The position numbers and the translations under genes are program-made. DNA of 46,896 nucleotides, from assembly GCA_903875455.1 (NCBI GenBank), contig CAIQWF010000165.1:1-46896 (forward strand), read 5' to 3'. The stretch comes from an uncultured Pseudomonadota bacterium (GTDB lineage: Bacteria > Pseudomonadota > Gammaproteobacteria > Methylococcales > Methylomonadaceae). The notes beneath the pieces were generated by a model. It was not told where the DNA came from. It saw only the letters and a list, made by a program, of their open reading frames with translations, and searched no databases. Shown here piece after piece: positions 1-8,511 of this stretch. The first letter of the stretch is position 1. Every line of letters begins with the position of its first letter.

Positions 1-927
1 GTTGTCGAGCGTGTAAGTCCACACGCCAGTGCTGGCATTGACCGCAAAACTGCCATATGTGCCAGTGGTATTGCCGGTGTAAGTAGCCGTTGCGCCATGG
101 TCAACGTCACTGGAAGTGACAGTGCCGGTTGCAGTCAGGGCCGTATCTTCTTGCACGGCGCCAGATTGTGCCGTGCTGGTAATCACGGGGGCATCGTTGG
201 TGCCGGTAATGGTCACTTTGATTTCTTGAGTTGCTGTGCCATCGGCTGATTTCACTGTCAGGGTGTCATAGGCCGTTTCACCACCTTTGAGCGATTGCAC
301 TGCACTTGCCACGCCGTTTGTGCCGTTGCTGAGTGTATAGCCCCACACGCCAGATGTTGCATCGAAAGTGAAATCGCCATAACTGCCTGTCAAACTTGCA
401 GGCGTTTGGAAATGCGCTTCGCCATGATCTACATCATGTACGGTTAGTGTACCACCTGTGGTTAAAGTACCGTCTTCTGTGACATTACCTGTCGCTGCGC
501 CCTCAATGCTTGCTGCATCATTGTCCCCTACTATATCAACGTGTACAGTAGCAAAGCTGAGGGTGCCATTTGCAAGACGTATTGCGTAGGTAAAAGTGTC
601 GTGCATGATTTCACCTGCAGACAGTGCATCGACAGCAGATGAATCTCCTATTCTGTATTCGACCTTACTATTATAAATGCGAATTTGATTGCCAAAAGCT
701 GTTGTTTCCCAGCCATCGCCAATATCAGAACTCAATAAATTTTCAGGGGCTATCGGATTGCCATAACCGTCATCTATTGACCAAAGTACCTTTGCCTTAC
801 CGCCAAGATCATTGGACATTACGTCCAAATATAAAGTATTTCCCGCAATTAAATAATTTTCAGTTGTCGTATATCTGTCATCCCCAGCTTGTGGCGTTAA
901 AGTGGATGATGTAGTGTTAATAGCCAT
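1..927 (-). CDS. VCBS/cadherin-like repeat surface protein, N-terminal part
   Basis: The frame opens at ATG 927 and stays open to the left edge, so 309 N-terminal residues are visible and the C-terminus is missing. A good ribosome site (GAGGAAG) sits just before the ATG. Residues 1-140 form an unusual first domain. From about residue 147 come VCBS-type repeats, each opening with an acidic VTEDG or VQEDT-like strand, passing through a DVDHGA-like motif, and closing with a G-T-N-D-A-P linker near residue 242. No classical signal peptide is visible, which fits a type I secretion substrate whose signal would be at the missing C-terminus. The exporter genes at 2354-6730 lie nearby on the same strand. 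By family it is probably a large calcium-binding adhesin or biofilm protein. I see no LapA-type N-terminal retention module. The substrate assignment is inferred from context. Confidence 0.85.
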   Translation of the reverse strand, partial: MAINTTSSTLTPQAGDDRYTTTENYLIAGNTLYLDVMSNDLGGKAKVLWSIDDGYGNPIAPENLLSSDIGDGWETTAFGNQIRIYNSKVEYRIGDSSAVDALSAGEIMHDTFTYAIRLANGTLSFATVHVDIVGDNDAASIEGAATGNVTEDGTLTTGGTLTVHDVDHGEAHFQTPASLTGSYGDFTFDATSGVWGYTLSNGTNGVASAVQSLKGGETAYDTLTVKSADGTATQEIKVTITGTNDAPVITSTAQSGAVQEDTALTATGTVTSSDVDHGATATYTGNTTGTYGSFAVNASTGVWTYTLDN

Positions 928-998
928 GATTGCTTCCTCAAATATTGTTGTATTGAAAACTGGAAATTAGATTTTGGTTAAAATTTCCAGATGCTTTC

Positions 999-1328
999 TT
1001 ATTCAAACTGCGATTCATTAATTTTTACTGCAAGAGCCGTTTTCTGCCCTTTTGATTCTTTGCGCACAATGTCCCCCGTACATTTGAGCAGCATTTTTCC
1101 GTTTGGCGTGTTTAACTCCAGTTCAAAACTGATTTCAGAGCCAACAGCATTGAAAGTGTCTAACTCAAAAAGTATGCCGCTGGCACTGATGTCACATGAA
1201 TAGCCAAGCTGATCGCAAACCTTGACAGGAACTACGACATTGACTCGTTCATCTTTGCGGTTCTGTTTTTTGGAGGAAGGACGATTTTCCATGATGGAAA
1301 AAGTGTAACTGAAGGATTTACCAAGCAC
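999..1328 (-). CDS. PilZ domain protein (probable c-di-GMP receptor)
   Basis: This 109-residue protein is essentially a single PilZ domain. The RKDER segment supplies the RxxxR c-di-GMP-binding motif near the N-terminus, and CDISASG supplies the D-x-S-x-x-G motif about 20 residues later, so the nucleotide-binding residues look intact. The start is uncertain. The GTG at 1328 has a GGAG rather far upstream (11 nt). An internal ATG at 1292 gives a 97-residue protein that keeps the whole domain but has no clear ribosome site. It lies between the VCBS-repeat protein and a LuxR-type regulator on the same strand. Single-domain PilZ proteins usually signal to surface or motility machinery, so a role in c-di-GMP control of the adhesin or pili is plausible but inferred. 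Confidence 0.8.
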   Translation of the reverse strand: MLGKSFSYTFSIMENRPSSKKQNRKDERVNVVVPVKVCDQLGYSCDISASGILFELDTFNAVGSEISFELELNTPNGKMLLKCTGDIVRKESKGQKTALAVKINESQFE

Positions 1329-1375
1329 ATGATAGGTATCTCCATATTTTTATAGGATAAACATCCTTAATTTTG

Positions 1376-1408
1376 AATGCCTATCCTGAGTGAAATGCCT
1401 ATGCTGAG
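1376..1408. repeat. Two tandem 18-bp direct repeats upstream of the PilZ gene
   Basis: The 15-mer aatgcctatcctgag (1376-1390) recurs 18 bp later as aatgcctatgctgag (1394-1408), differing at one base. Related GATAGG/CCTATC pieces occur at 1332-1340 and 1352-1357. The repeats lie 48-80 bp upstream of the PilZ start and downstream of the LuxR-type regulator gene, where an activator site would be expected. A regulatory role is inferred. Confidence 0.5.
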
Positions 1409-1497
1409 TAGGAGAAAAATCCTATGAAATTGCTAACTCGATTTATGACGCGACTGTGGTCGCAATCATAACGAAATCAAATAGTCATCAAGATTTT

Positions 1498-2175
1498 TTA
1501 ATGAGGGCTTGCGGTAGTAGGCTCGGCAAGGCCATTCTGAAAAGCGAAAGCGATCAGGCCATGACGGTTAACAACTCCGAGCTTATGATAGATAGAGGTC
1601 AAGTGATTGCGGAGAGTGCTTTCACTGATACAGAGGCTACTGGCAATCGCTTTACCGGATTTGCCGCCATTGCAGGCAATAAAGGTAACAATCTCCTGCT
1701 CCCGTCCGGTGAGTAATGAAACTTTGGAGCTGGTGACTTCAGTTTGGGCATTTATCCGAAGAAGATCGACAAAGATGCGTCCGGTTGCAACTTTACTAAG
1801 CCAGACCTGGCCTTCGTTTACTTTCTCAATCGCGGTAAGCAGCATTTCTGGATTGATGCTCCGGTCCACAATCCCGCGAGCCCCGGCAATGATGGCCTGG
1901 TCCTGAAGTGCCACATCTGACAAACTGGTCATAAGAAGAATCTTGGCGTGGGAAACGGCGCATAAAGTATTAATTAGAGGCACAACTTCGTCAGGATAGC
2001 TGTCAATGTCGAGTATTACCACATCGGTGCCGGCATTTGCTATTAACTGCGCGGCTTGAGCATAGCTGTCGGCTGAACCAGCCAAAGAAAAACGCTGAGG
2101 ACTGGACTCGATTAGAGCAGAAAGCCCCCGCAGCAAAATTAAAAAATTACTGATTAAAAAAACTCGGATTGGCAT
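1498..2175 (-). CDS. LuxR/NarL-type regulator with degenerate receiver domain
   Basis: This 225-residue protein has the NarL/FixJ layout: a receiver-like domain (about 1-125) and a C-terminal LuxR helix-turn-helix (about 155-215) containing LTGREQEIV and SESTLRNHLTSIYHKLGV. The receiver looks unable to undergo normal phosphorylation. The acidic pair expected in the first loop is replaced by ISNFLI. The conserved lysine before the last helix appears as arginine in GIVDRS. The central aspartate (VILDID) remains. It may therefore respond to protein or ligand binding rather than phosphate. It sits between the exporter genes and the PilZ and adhesin genes on the same strand, so it is a candidate local regulator of this surface module; that link is inferred. 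Confidence 0.85.
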   Translation of the reverse strand: MPIRVFLISNFLILLRGLSALIESSPQRFSLAGSADSYAQAAQLIANAGTDVVILDIDSYPDEVVPLINTLCAVSHAKILLMTSLSDVALQDQAIIAGARGIVDRSINPEMLLTAIEKVNEGQVWLSKVATGRIFVDLLRINAQTEVTSSKVSLLTGREQEIVTFIACNGGKSGKAIASSLCISESTLRNHLTSIYHKLGVVNRHGLIAFAFQNGLAEPTTASPH

Positions 2176-2353
2176 TTATTATTCTCACAAATTTCAGAAT
2201 ATCTTTATCAACAATAACATGAAGTTGTTTTTTAAACATCTTGTTTTTTGGTTTTGCTGCACAGTTAAAATGTTTGAAAAAAAGCTGATTTTTACTTTAA
2301 GTTGCGGTTTTTAGACGCTGCAAAAGCGTATTATGTTCGTCTGTTTCTCAAGT

Positions 2354-3685
2354 TTATTTGGCAACCAGCCATTTGTTAAATTTCACCAGCTCTTCAATCA
2401 CTAACTGTCCCGCCAGATATAGCAAGCTACTTCGCGCTTTAAAATACCGATACCGCGATTGCAGCTGGTTTTTTCGGGCTTCGGATAACTGCTTTTGTGT
2501 ATCCAGCAAATGTACAATTGTCACTACTCCCAATTCATAACCTTTTTCCATGCTGTTTCTGGATTTTTCACTTGCGGCCACCTCCTGATCTGTCGCGCGA
2601 CTACGTGCCGGAGAGCTTGCCATATCCAGAAACGCTGAACGAATCAGTTTTTCAAACTCGCGCTGTTTTTGTTCCAGTTTGGTCCGACTCAAGCCGTAAC
2701 GCGCTTCCGCTTCTCTGACTCTGGCGCTGGTAATCCCGCCTTCAAACAACGGTACCGGGGCTTCAACGCCAATTGACCCTACATCGTAGGGGGGGGACTG
2801 CTGATTATTAAATGACGTATCGCTGTAATAACCGTTAACCTGCAACTCAAGACGCGGCAAATGCCCGGCCTGATAAGCTGAAATACTTTGCCGTGCCGCT
2901 TCCATATCATGTTTAAGAGCAGAGATTTCAGGATTTATCTGCCCGACTTGCTGGCTCCAGCTCTCAATATTGCCATCTGGCGGCGGTAATACAGCCTCCA
3001 ACCGCACCGCTTGCAGGTTGGCAACTTTGTCGCCAGTCAGCTCCCGCAGTTTTTCCAGCGCGATTTTGGCGTCATTGTCGCTGTCAATCAGTTGCGTCCG
3101 TAAAGTTTCAACCCGGGCCTGAAGCTCGTAAAGATCGGTAATGGTAACCATTTGCCGTTCCTGCATCGCCTTAACCCGCGCCAGCAGTTTTTCATTGGAT
3201 TGCAGTTCATCTTTAATAATGGCGCTTTTATCCATTGCTTCCAACGCATCTACATAACGCTCCAGCAAATCAAAAATCAGTTTCTGTTGCGCCGACTGCA
3301 AGTTTTCTTCACCCTGGCGGGTCCGGGATTCCTGGCTTTTCATTAATAAATAGCTTTGCAGATCAAACAGGGGCTGGCGCACCGCCAGCGTGGCACGCTT
3401 CCCCGGATAAGTTAAAACATTGGGGTTAACAGCTGTTGAATGTCTGTAATAATGCAGCCGATTCTGTGAATAGTTACCCGTAATTTGAGCACTTGGCAGC
3501 AATTTACCAAAAGCCTGGTCTTCCTGCGCTTTGGCAATATCCAGTGCGAATTGACTGCCTTGCAACTCGGGGGAAGACAAAACGGCACGAGCGTAAAGTG
3601 TTAATAAATCATCGGCTGCTGCCGGCAAACTGACAGATACGCTTAAACAGAAAAAAATCAATAAGCGCATGGTGTTAATCCTCAA
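2354..3685 (-). CDS. TolC-family outer membrane protein of a type I secretion system
   Basis: The 443-residue product has an N-terminal signal peptide (about 1-24, ending around PAAADD). It then has two outer membrane efflux (OEP) repeats rich in long amphipathic helices, the usual length and layout for TolC-like channels. It would form the outer-membrane duct through which substrates pass straight from cytoplasm to outside. Its start overlaps the end of the HlyD-like gene by 11 bp, and the ABC gene precedes that, so the three genes form one operon transcribed leftward. The most obvious substrate in view is the VCBS-repeat protein at 1-927. Assignment as type I secretion rather than drug efflux rests on the neighbouring PrtD-like ABC protein. 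Confidence 0.9.
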   Translation of the reverse strand: MRINTMRLLIFFCLSVSVSLPAAADDLLTLYARAVLSSPELQGSQFALDIAKAQEDQAFGKLLPSAQITGNYSQNRLHYYRHSTAVNPNVLTYPGKRATLAVRQPLFDLQSYLLMKSQESRTRQGEENLQSAQQKLIFDLLERYVDALEAMDKSAIIKDELQSNEKLLARVKAMQERQMVTITDLYELQARVETLRTQLIDSDNDAKIALEKLRELTGDKVANLQAVRLEAVLPPPDGNIESWSQQVGQINPEISALKHDMEAARQSISAYQAGHLPRLELQVNGYYSDTSFNNQQSPPYDVGSIGVEAPVPLFEGGITSARVREAEARYGLSRTKLEQKQREFEKLIRSAFLDMASSPARSRATDQEVAASEKSRNSMEKGYELGVVTIVHLLDTQKQLSEARKNQLQSRYRYFKARSSLLYLAGQLVIEELVKFNKWLVAK

Positions 3686-5018
3686 TGAATGAGCGGGCGA
3701 AAATATTGCTAAAAGGCTGTACCAGATACTGAAAAAAGGTGCGATCTCCAGTATTAATCAACACTTCAGCAGGCATTCCCGGAACCAGTATCAAGCCCTG
3801 CTTGCGTAAATCTTCCAGTCCATCTTTATTCACTTCAACCCGCGCCAGATAAAAGCTGGTCTGGTTTTTTTCATCAGTGATTCTGTCAGCTGACAAGGCG
3901 ATTAACTGGCCGTTTATTTTTAAGGTTTTGGCTGATTTAAAGGCGCTGAAACGAATTTCTGTCGCTTGGCCGATATGCACTCTATCAATATCCAGTGGCG
4001 AAACTTGTGCTTCAACAATCAGTTTTTCCTGTTGCGGCACCAAATCTAATAAATGGCCGCCGGGAGGAACAACAGCTCCCAGAGTGTGTACTGTCAAGCC
4101 CAACACCATGCCCGATTCTGGAGCCCTGATAATGGTGCGTTCTACGGTGTCGCTAAGCCATTGGGTTTTCTCTCGTAGTTCTACCAGTTCTGCCTGAACT
4201 TTGCTGAGTTCTTCGACTACTTCCCGCTGAAAGTCTTTTTCAATTTGCAAGGTTTTTAACGATATTTCACTGATCTGGGTTTGTGCGGTGGCGATATTGG
4301 CCGTGAAATCACCCTTGTCGCCTTCGGCTTCTGCCAAGCGTCTTTCCAGTTCAGTGACTTTCTGTTTTTCGACATAGCCTTCTTTTAGCATGGCCCGAAA
4401 ATCAGCCAAATCTTTATTCAACGAGGCGGATAAGGCACTGCGACTATGCTGCTGCGCTTTTATCCCCTGAATTTTGTTAAGCAGTTGTTGACGTTGTTCG
4501 GTTAAAATTTCAATTTCACCGTTGCGCGAATGTTTACGTACTGCAAAAGATTGATCCTGCACCCGCATGGCATCTTGCGCTCTGAAATCGGCGCTGGCAT
4601 TTTTTAGCAGGGCTGGGTAGCTGACGGAATTACGATTATCCCGTTCCGCAATCAAGCGGGCTTCCCGCGCCAGAGCGGAAAACAGTTGCCCACGCAGTGT
4701 TTCCAGTTGAGCACGCGATGAGGTATCTTCCAGCTCGATTAAGACATCGCCTTTTTTAACAGTATCTCCGTCACGGATATGAATGGCTTTAATAATTCCG
4801 CCTTCCAAATGCTGCACGGTTTTGCGGTAGTTTTCCACTGCAATGCTACCAGGTGCTAATGCAGCACTGCCTAACGGTGCAAAATAGGCCCAGCCGCCAA
4901 AAAAGCCAAATACCACCAGCACCAGTAAATAGCCAAGCCTGCGAATCGGCTTGTCATCGGAAAACTGTTGAATATCGAATGAATCCTGATTTTTGGGTTT
5001 CGGAATTAATAAACTCAT
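3675..5018 (-). CDS. HlyD-family membrane fusion protein of type I secretion
   Basis: The 447-residue protein has a short cytoplasmic N-terminus, one transmembrane helix (about 29-50), a first biotinyl-lipoyl half containing VQHLEGGIIKAIHIRDGDTV, a long coiled coil (about 110-290), and a second lipoyl half with RAPESGMVLGL. This is the HlyD/PrtE order. It bridges the inner-membrane ABC exporter and the TolC-like channel across the periplasm. It overlaps the ABC gene by 4 bp at its start and the TolC gene by 11 bp at its end, indicating tight translational coupling. Length is normal for the family and I see no damage. Confidence 0.93.
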   Translation of the reverse strand: MSLLIPKPKNQDSFDIQQFSDDKPIRRLGYLLVLVVFGFFGGWAYFAPLGSAALAPGSIAVENYRKTVQHLEGGIIKAIHIRDGDTVKKGDVLIELEDTSSRAQLETLRGQLFSALAREARLIAERDNRNSVSYPALLKNASADFRAQDAMRVQDQSFAVRKHSRNGEIEILTEQRQQLLNKIQGIKAQQHSRSALSASLNKDLADFRAMLKEGYVEKQKVTELERRLAEAEGDKGDFTANIATAQTQISEISLKTLQIEKDFQREVVEELSKVQAELVELREKTQWLSDTVERTIIRAPESGMVLGLTVHTLGAVVPPGGHLLDLVPQQEKLIVEAQVSPLDIDRVHIGQATEIRFSAFKSAKTLKINGQLIALSADRITDEKNQTSFYLARVEVNKDGLEDLRKQGLILVPGMPAEVLINTGDRTFFQYLVQPFSNIFARSFIED

Positions 5019-6730
5019 GATGTTCGTCCTTGTGCAACAGGAGGTTGCGTCGTTCGTTGCTGATTAAGTTTTGCCAACACTTCATCGCGAGGCCCATCCA
5101 GAACTAAGATTCCTTCATTTAAAAGCATAATTCTATCCACTATCGCTAAAATTCCGATGCGATGGGTAATTACAATGACCGTGCATCCCCGTTGTTTTAA
5201 AACTAACAAAGCTTTTGCCAAAGCTTGTTCACCCTGGTCGTCTAAATTGGAGTTTGGTTCATCCAGAATTACCAAAGCCGGATTGCCATACAGGGCACGA
5301 GCCAAACCAATCCGTTGCCGTTGTCCTGCTGATAGCGCACCGCCTTGCCCGCCGATTTCGGTGTCATATCCTTGTGGCAGATGCAAAATCATTTCATGCA
5401 CGCCAGCCGCCATTGCCGCTTCTACTACGTGAGTGGCGTTAATTTCTCCAAAGCGGGCGATATTCTCGGCAATGGTGCCGTCAAACAATTCAATGTCTTG
5501 AGGCAAATAGCCAAGATAAGGGCCGATTAATCTACGCTCAAACTGGGTTACGTCGGCGCCATCGAGACGGATTGCGCCATTGACGACCGGCCAAATTCCC
5601 AGCAGCGCTCGTGCCAGTGTGGATTTGCCGGAGGCACTTGCGCCAATCAAAGCCACAAATGTGCCTGGATTAATGCTGAAATTGATATTTTTCAGTACAG
5701 GTGTTTTTGAACCAGGTGGAGCTACCACTGCTTGTTCGGCTTGCAAGATGCCCTTTGGAGCAGGCAATGGCATTCGCGGAGCTTCGGCTGGAAATTGTGT
5801 GAGCAAAATATTAAGGCGCTGATAGGCAGTGCGAGCTGTTAGAAACTGCTTCCAGCTGGCAATCATTAAATCAATGGGAGCCAAGGCGCGACCTAACAAA
5901 ATGGAACCGCCTATCATCATGCCTGGGCTAATTTCCTTATGAATCGCAAGCCATGCCCCTAAGCCTAAAATCAATGATTGAATGGTGACGCGATAGGTTT
6001 TGGATAAGGCAGTAATCAAACCGTTTTTTTCACTGGCAACGGCTTGTAACATGATTAATTTATGCTGGTTTTCCTGCCAGCGACTCATCAATGAAGGCAG
6101 CATTCCCAAGGCATGAACGACTTCAGCATTACGCAGGTTTCGGGCGGTGCTATTGGCATTTTCAACTGAAACACGATTGGCCTGTTCTAAATCTGCAGAG
6201 GTTGCTTTTTCATTCCAAAAAGCCAGCAGAATTAACAGTACTGCCGAAACACAGGCTACCACGCCAAAGGCAGGGTTAAACAGAAATAGCAGCGCGAGGT
6301 AAATCGGCAGCCAGGGAGCATCAAAAAAAGCAAATAAACCGTTTCCGGTGAGAAATTGCCGCACCGCTAACAAATCACTTAAAGGCTGGGCACTGCTTTT
6401 ACCGCCGCTGACCAATCCTTGCCGGAACATCACTTTATAAAGTCTTTCGTTAAGTAAAAGGTCAAAACGGGCACTGACTCGAATCAGGATTTGTGAGCGG
6501 ATCCACTCCAGCAGCCCTAAAGTGATAAATAGTACCAGGGCCAGCAGCGTCAGCATCAACAAGGTGGAAGTGCTGTTACTGCCCAATACACGGTCATAAA
6601 CCTGCATCATATATATCGATGGCAACAGCATCAGGATATTAATGAAGAGACTAAAAACAGCCGCTGATTGGAAAGAATCGCGGCAATGATGGATTGCTTT
6701 GGCAAGCTCTGAAGAGGGGAGGTGCATCAA
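5015..6730 (-). CDS. Type I secretion ABC transporter/permease (PrtD family)
   Basis: The 571-residue protein joins a membrane domain of several helices (about 20-310) to an ABC ATPase domain (about 335-555). Walker A is GASASGKSTL, the signature is LSAGQRQRIGLARAL, and Walker B is ALVILDEPNS followed by the H-loop in VITHRIG. There is no N-terminal C39 peptidase-like domain, which places it with PrtD/AprD-type exporters rather than HlyB or bacteriocin exporters. It would power export of unfolded substrates carrying a C-terminal signal. It is the first gene of the three-gene exporter operon. The 240 bp upstream hold no promoter I can name with confidence. Confidence 0.93.
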   Translation of the reverse strand: MMHLPSSELAKAIHHCRDSFQSAAVFSLFINILMLLPSIYMMQVYDRVLGSNSTSTLLMLTLLALVLFITLGLLEWIRSQILIRVSARFDLLLNERLYKVMFRQGLVSGGKSSAQPLSDLLAVRQFLTGNGLFAFFDAPWLPIYLALLFLFNPAFGVVACVSAVLLILLAFWNEKATSADLEQANRVSVENANSTARNLRNAEVVHALGMLPSLMSRWQENQHKLIMLQAVASEKNGLITALSKTYRVTIQSLILGLGAWLAIHKEISPGMMIGGSILLGRALAPIDLMIASWKQFLTARTAYQRLNILLTQFPAEAPRMPLPAPKGILQAEQAVVAPPGSKTPVLKNINFSINPGTFVALIGASASGKSTLARALLGIWPVVNGAIRLDGADVTQFERRLIGPYLGYLPQDIELFDGTIAENIARFGEINATHVVEAAMAAGVHEMILHLPQGYDTEIGGQGGALSAGQRQRIGLARALYGNPALVILDEPNSNLDDQGEQALAKALLVLKQRGCTVIVITHRIGILAIVDRIMLLNEGILVLDGPRDEVLAKLNQQRTTQPPVAQGRTS

Positions 6731-6969
6731 AAGTTCCTGTTAATAAAAACCAGCCTAGGCATGGGGCTTCTCGTGTTAGATAATTAATTTTACAGAGGTT
6801 GGGACTTTAAGCAAGCAAGTTTTGTTTGCGCAGGATTAATCCAGAGTCAGTTATTATAAAAATAACTGGCTTGTTTTATCAGATGTCTTTTTCACAATAA
6901 AGTCGGGATTGCCTGGCATTTTGGCGCGTTGCTTTTTATCATGTGCTGAAGATCTTTTAAAAAACGCAA

Positions 6970-7608
6970 ATGTCACAAATCATTCAAATGCCACCAACAC
7001 AGCAGTGGTTTTTCCGGTTATTGGAAAGCCTATCAATTAATTTCACAGTCTTAATGCTTGAAATCTGGCAAGACTTGCAAACCGCCTATCAACAGCCGCA
7101 GCGCAAATATCACACTCTGCAACACATCAGCGAATGTTTGCAGTTATTCGACACTCATCAACATCTGGCAGAACAACCATTAGCGGTAGAATTTGCAATC
7201 TGGTTTCATGATGCCGTTTATCAGCCGCAACGCGCTGATAATGAACAGCAAAGCGCGGTTTGGGCAAGGCGGATTTTGGAACAGGAAAAAATCAGCCCTG
7301 ATTTTATTCAAACCATTGAAAATTTGATTATGGTAACCGCTCACAATCAACCACCGCAAACGAATGATGAAAAGTTGTTGGTGGATATTGATTTAGCCAT
7401 ATTAGCTGCACCGTCTGCCCGATTTGCAGAATATCAACACCAAATTCGCGCTGAATATGCCTGGGTTGCCGAAGATGTTTATCAACAAAAACGCCGCGAA
7501 GTGTTAAACCGTCTTTATAATAACGGTGATATTTATCATCACCCTGAAATTAAGGCGGCGTTGGAGTCTTCGGCGCAGGTTAATTTGCAGCAGGCTTTAA
7601 AAATTTAA
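6970..7608 (+). CDS. HD-superfamily predicted metal-dependent phosphohydrolase
   Basis: The 212-residue protein carries HD-type metal ligands: a histidine in KYHTLQHI near residue 47, the HD pair in AIWFHDAVYQ near residue 80, and a later aspartate in LLVDIDLA near residue 139. This matches the small bacterial family annotated as predicted metal-dependent HD phosphohydrolase, whose substrate is not established. It is transcribed alone, divergently from the exporter operon, with mepA 20 bp downstream on the same strand. No strong ribosome site precedes the ATG. Confidence 0.8.
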   Translation: MSQIIQMPPTQQWFFRLLESLSINFTVLMLEIWQDLQTAYQQPQRKYHTLQHISECLQLFDTHQHLAEQPLAVEFAIWFHDAVYQPQRADNEQQSAVWARRILEQEKISPDFIQTIENLIMVTAHNQPPQTNDEKLLVDIDLAILAAPSARFAEYQHQIRAEYAWVAEDVYQQKRREVLNRLYNNGDIYHHPEIKAALESSAQVNLQQALKI

Positions 7609-7628
7609 CTTATCTATCGCAAACAAAA

Positions 7629-8492
7629 ATGGCATCAAAACACACAACTATATTATCTTTATTAGCGGTGGTTGCTCTTAGCATCAGCATGAACTGTTTT
7701 GCACGATCTACGGCACACGATTGGGCGAAAATTACCAGACCTACCAAAACCAATGATGGCGGACAAAGTATCGGAACTTATAACGGCGGCTGCCTTGACG
7801 GGGCTATGACTTTGCCGCTGGAAGGAGAGGGATACCAGGTTATGCGCCTGTCACGCAAACGCTATTATGGCCACGCCAATCTGATTCAGTTTATTCAACA
7901 GCTGGGGAAAAACGCTGCTGCTGAAAAGCTGGGGACGTTGTTAATCGGGGACTTGGGACAGCCGCGCGGCGGGCCGACTTTAAGCGGACATCGCAGTCAT
8001 CAAACCGGTCTGGATGTGGATATCTGGTTTTTGCTTTCGGAAAAAGCCAATAGCCGGTTGTTGAGTGCAAACGAGCGAGAGTCATGGGCGGCACCTTCGG
8101 TGGTAGATGTGTCGACGGATACGGTTGACTACAACCAATGGACGGCTGCTCATGAGAAAGCTCTGGAAGCTGCGGCACGTCAACCGGAAGTAGACCGGAT
8201 TTTTGTCAATGCCAGTATCAAACAGGAGTTATGCAATCATAAATCCGATTCATCAGCGGGATGGTTACGCAAGATTCGGCCTTGGTTTAAACACGATGAC
8301 CATTTTCATGTGCGTTTGAAATGCCCTGACAACAATCCGTATTGTGAGAGCCAAAAGGCGTTGCCGGAAGGTGATGGTTGTGATGCAAGTCTGGCGTGGT
8401 GGTTTACCGCAGAAGCAAAACAGCCCGCGAAAAACAAACCCGCGCCGCCACCGCCTTTGCCGGCGTTATGTGAGCAGATTTTAAGGGAATAG
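7629..8492 (+). CDS. mepA: Penicillin-insensitive murein endopeptidase MepA
   Basis: The 287-residue protein has a signal peptide (about 1-25, ending near CFARS) and then the MepA (LAS metallopeptidase) domain. The motif GHRSHQTGLDVDIWF near residue 120 gives the zinc-binding His and Asp, and DDHFHVRLKCP near residue 222 gives the C-terminal HxH zinc ligand. MepA cleaves D-Ala-meso-DAP cross-links of peptidoglycan in the periplasm. Several cysteines are consistent with periplasmic disulfides. Its neighbourhood includes PBP1A (mrcA) 1.3 kb further on, another cell-wall enzyme, though on the opposite strand. The ATG follows 20 bp after the HD gene, suggesting co-transcription. Confidence 0.93.
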   Translation: MASKHTTILSLLAVVALSISMNCFARSTAHDWAKITRPTKTNDGGQSIGTYNGGCLDGAMTLPLEGEGYQVMRLSRKRYYGHANLIQFIQQLGKNAAAEKLGTLLIGDLGQPRGGPTLSGHRSHQTGLDVDIWFLLSEKANSRLLSANERESWAAPSVVDVSTDTVDYNQWTAAHEKALEAAARQPEVDRIFVNASIKQELCNHKSDSSAGWLRKIRPWFKHDDHFHVRLKCPDNNPYCESQKALPEGDGCDASLAWWFTAEAKQPAKNKPAPPPPLPALCEQILRE

Positions 8493-8511
8493 CTGGAAGG
8501 TGTTTAGCGGC

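Noticed and set aside
1-480. DNA repeats at the left edge as a mobile element or CRISPR
   Set aside because: The repetition is explained by protein-level VCBS repeats; there are no short identical repeats with regular spacers.
624-914. Forward-strand frame opposite the VCBS-repeat protein
   Set aside because: It has no homology-like motifs and lies antisense to a clear repeat-protein frame; it is a shadow frame.
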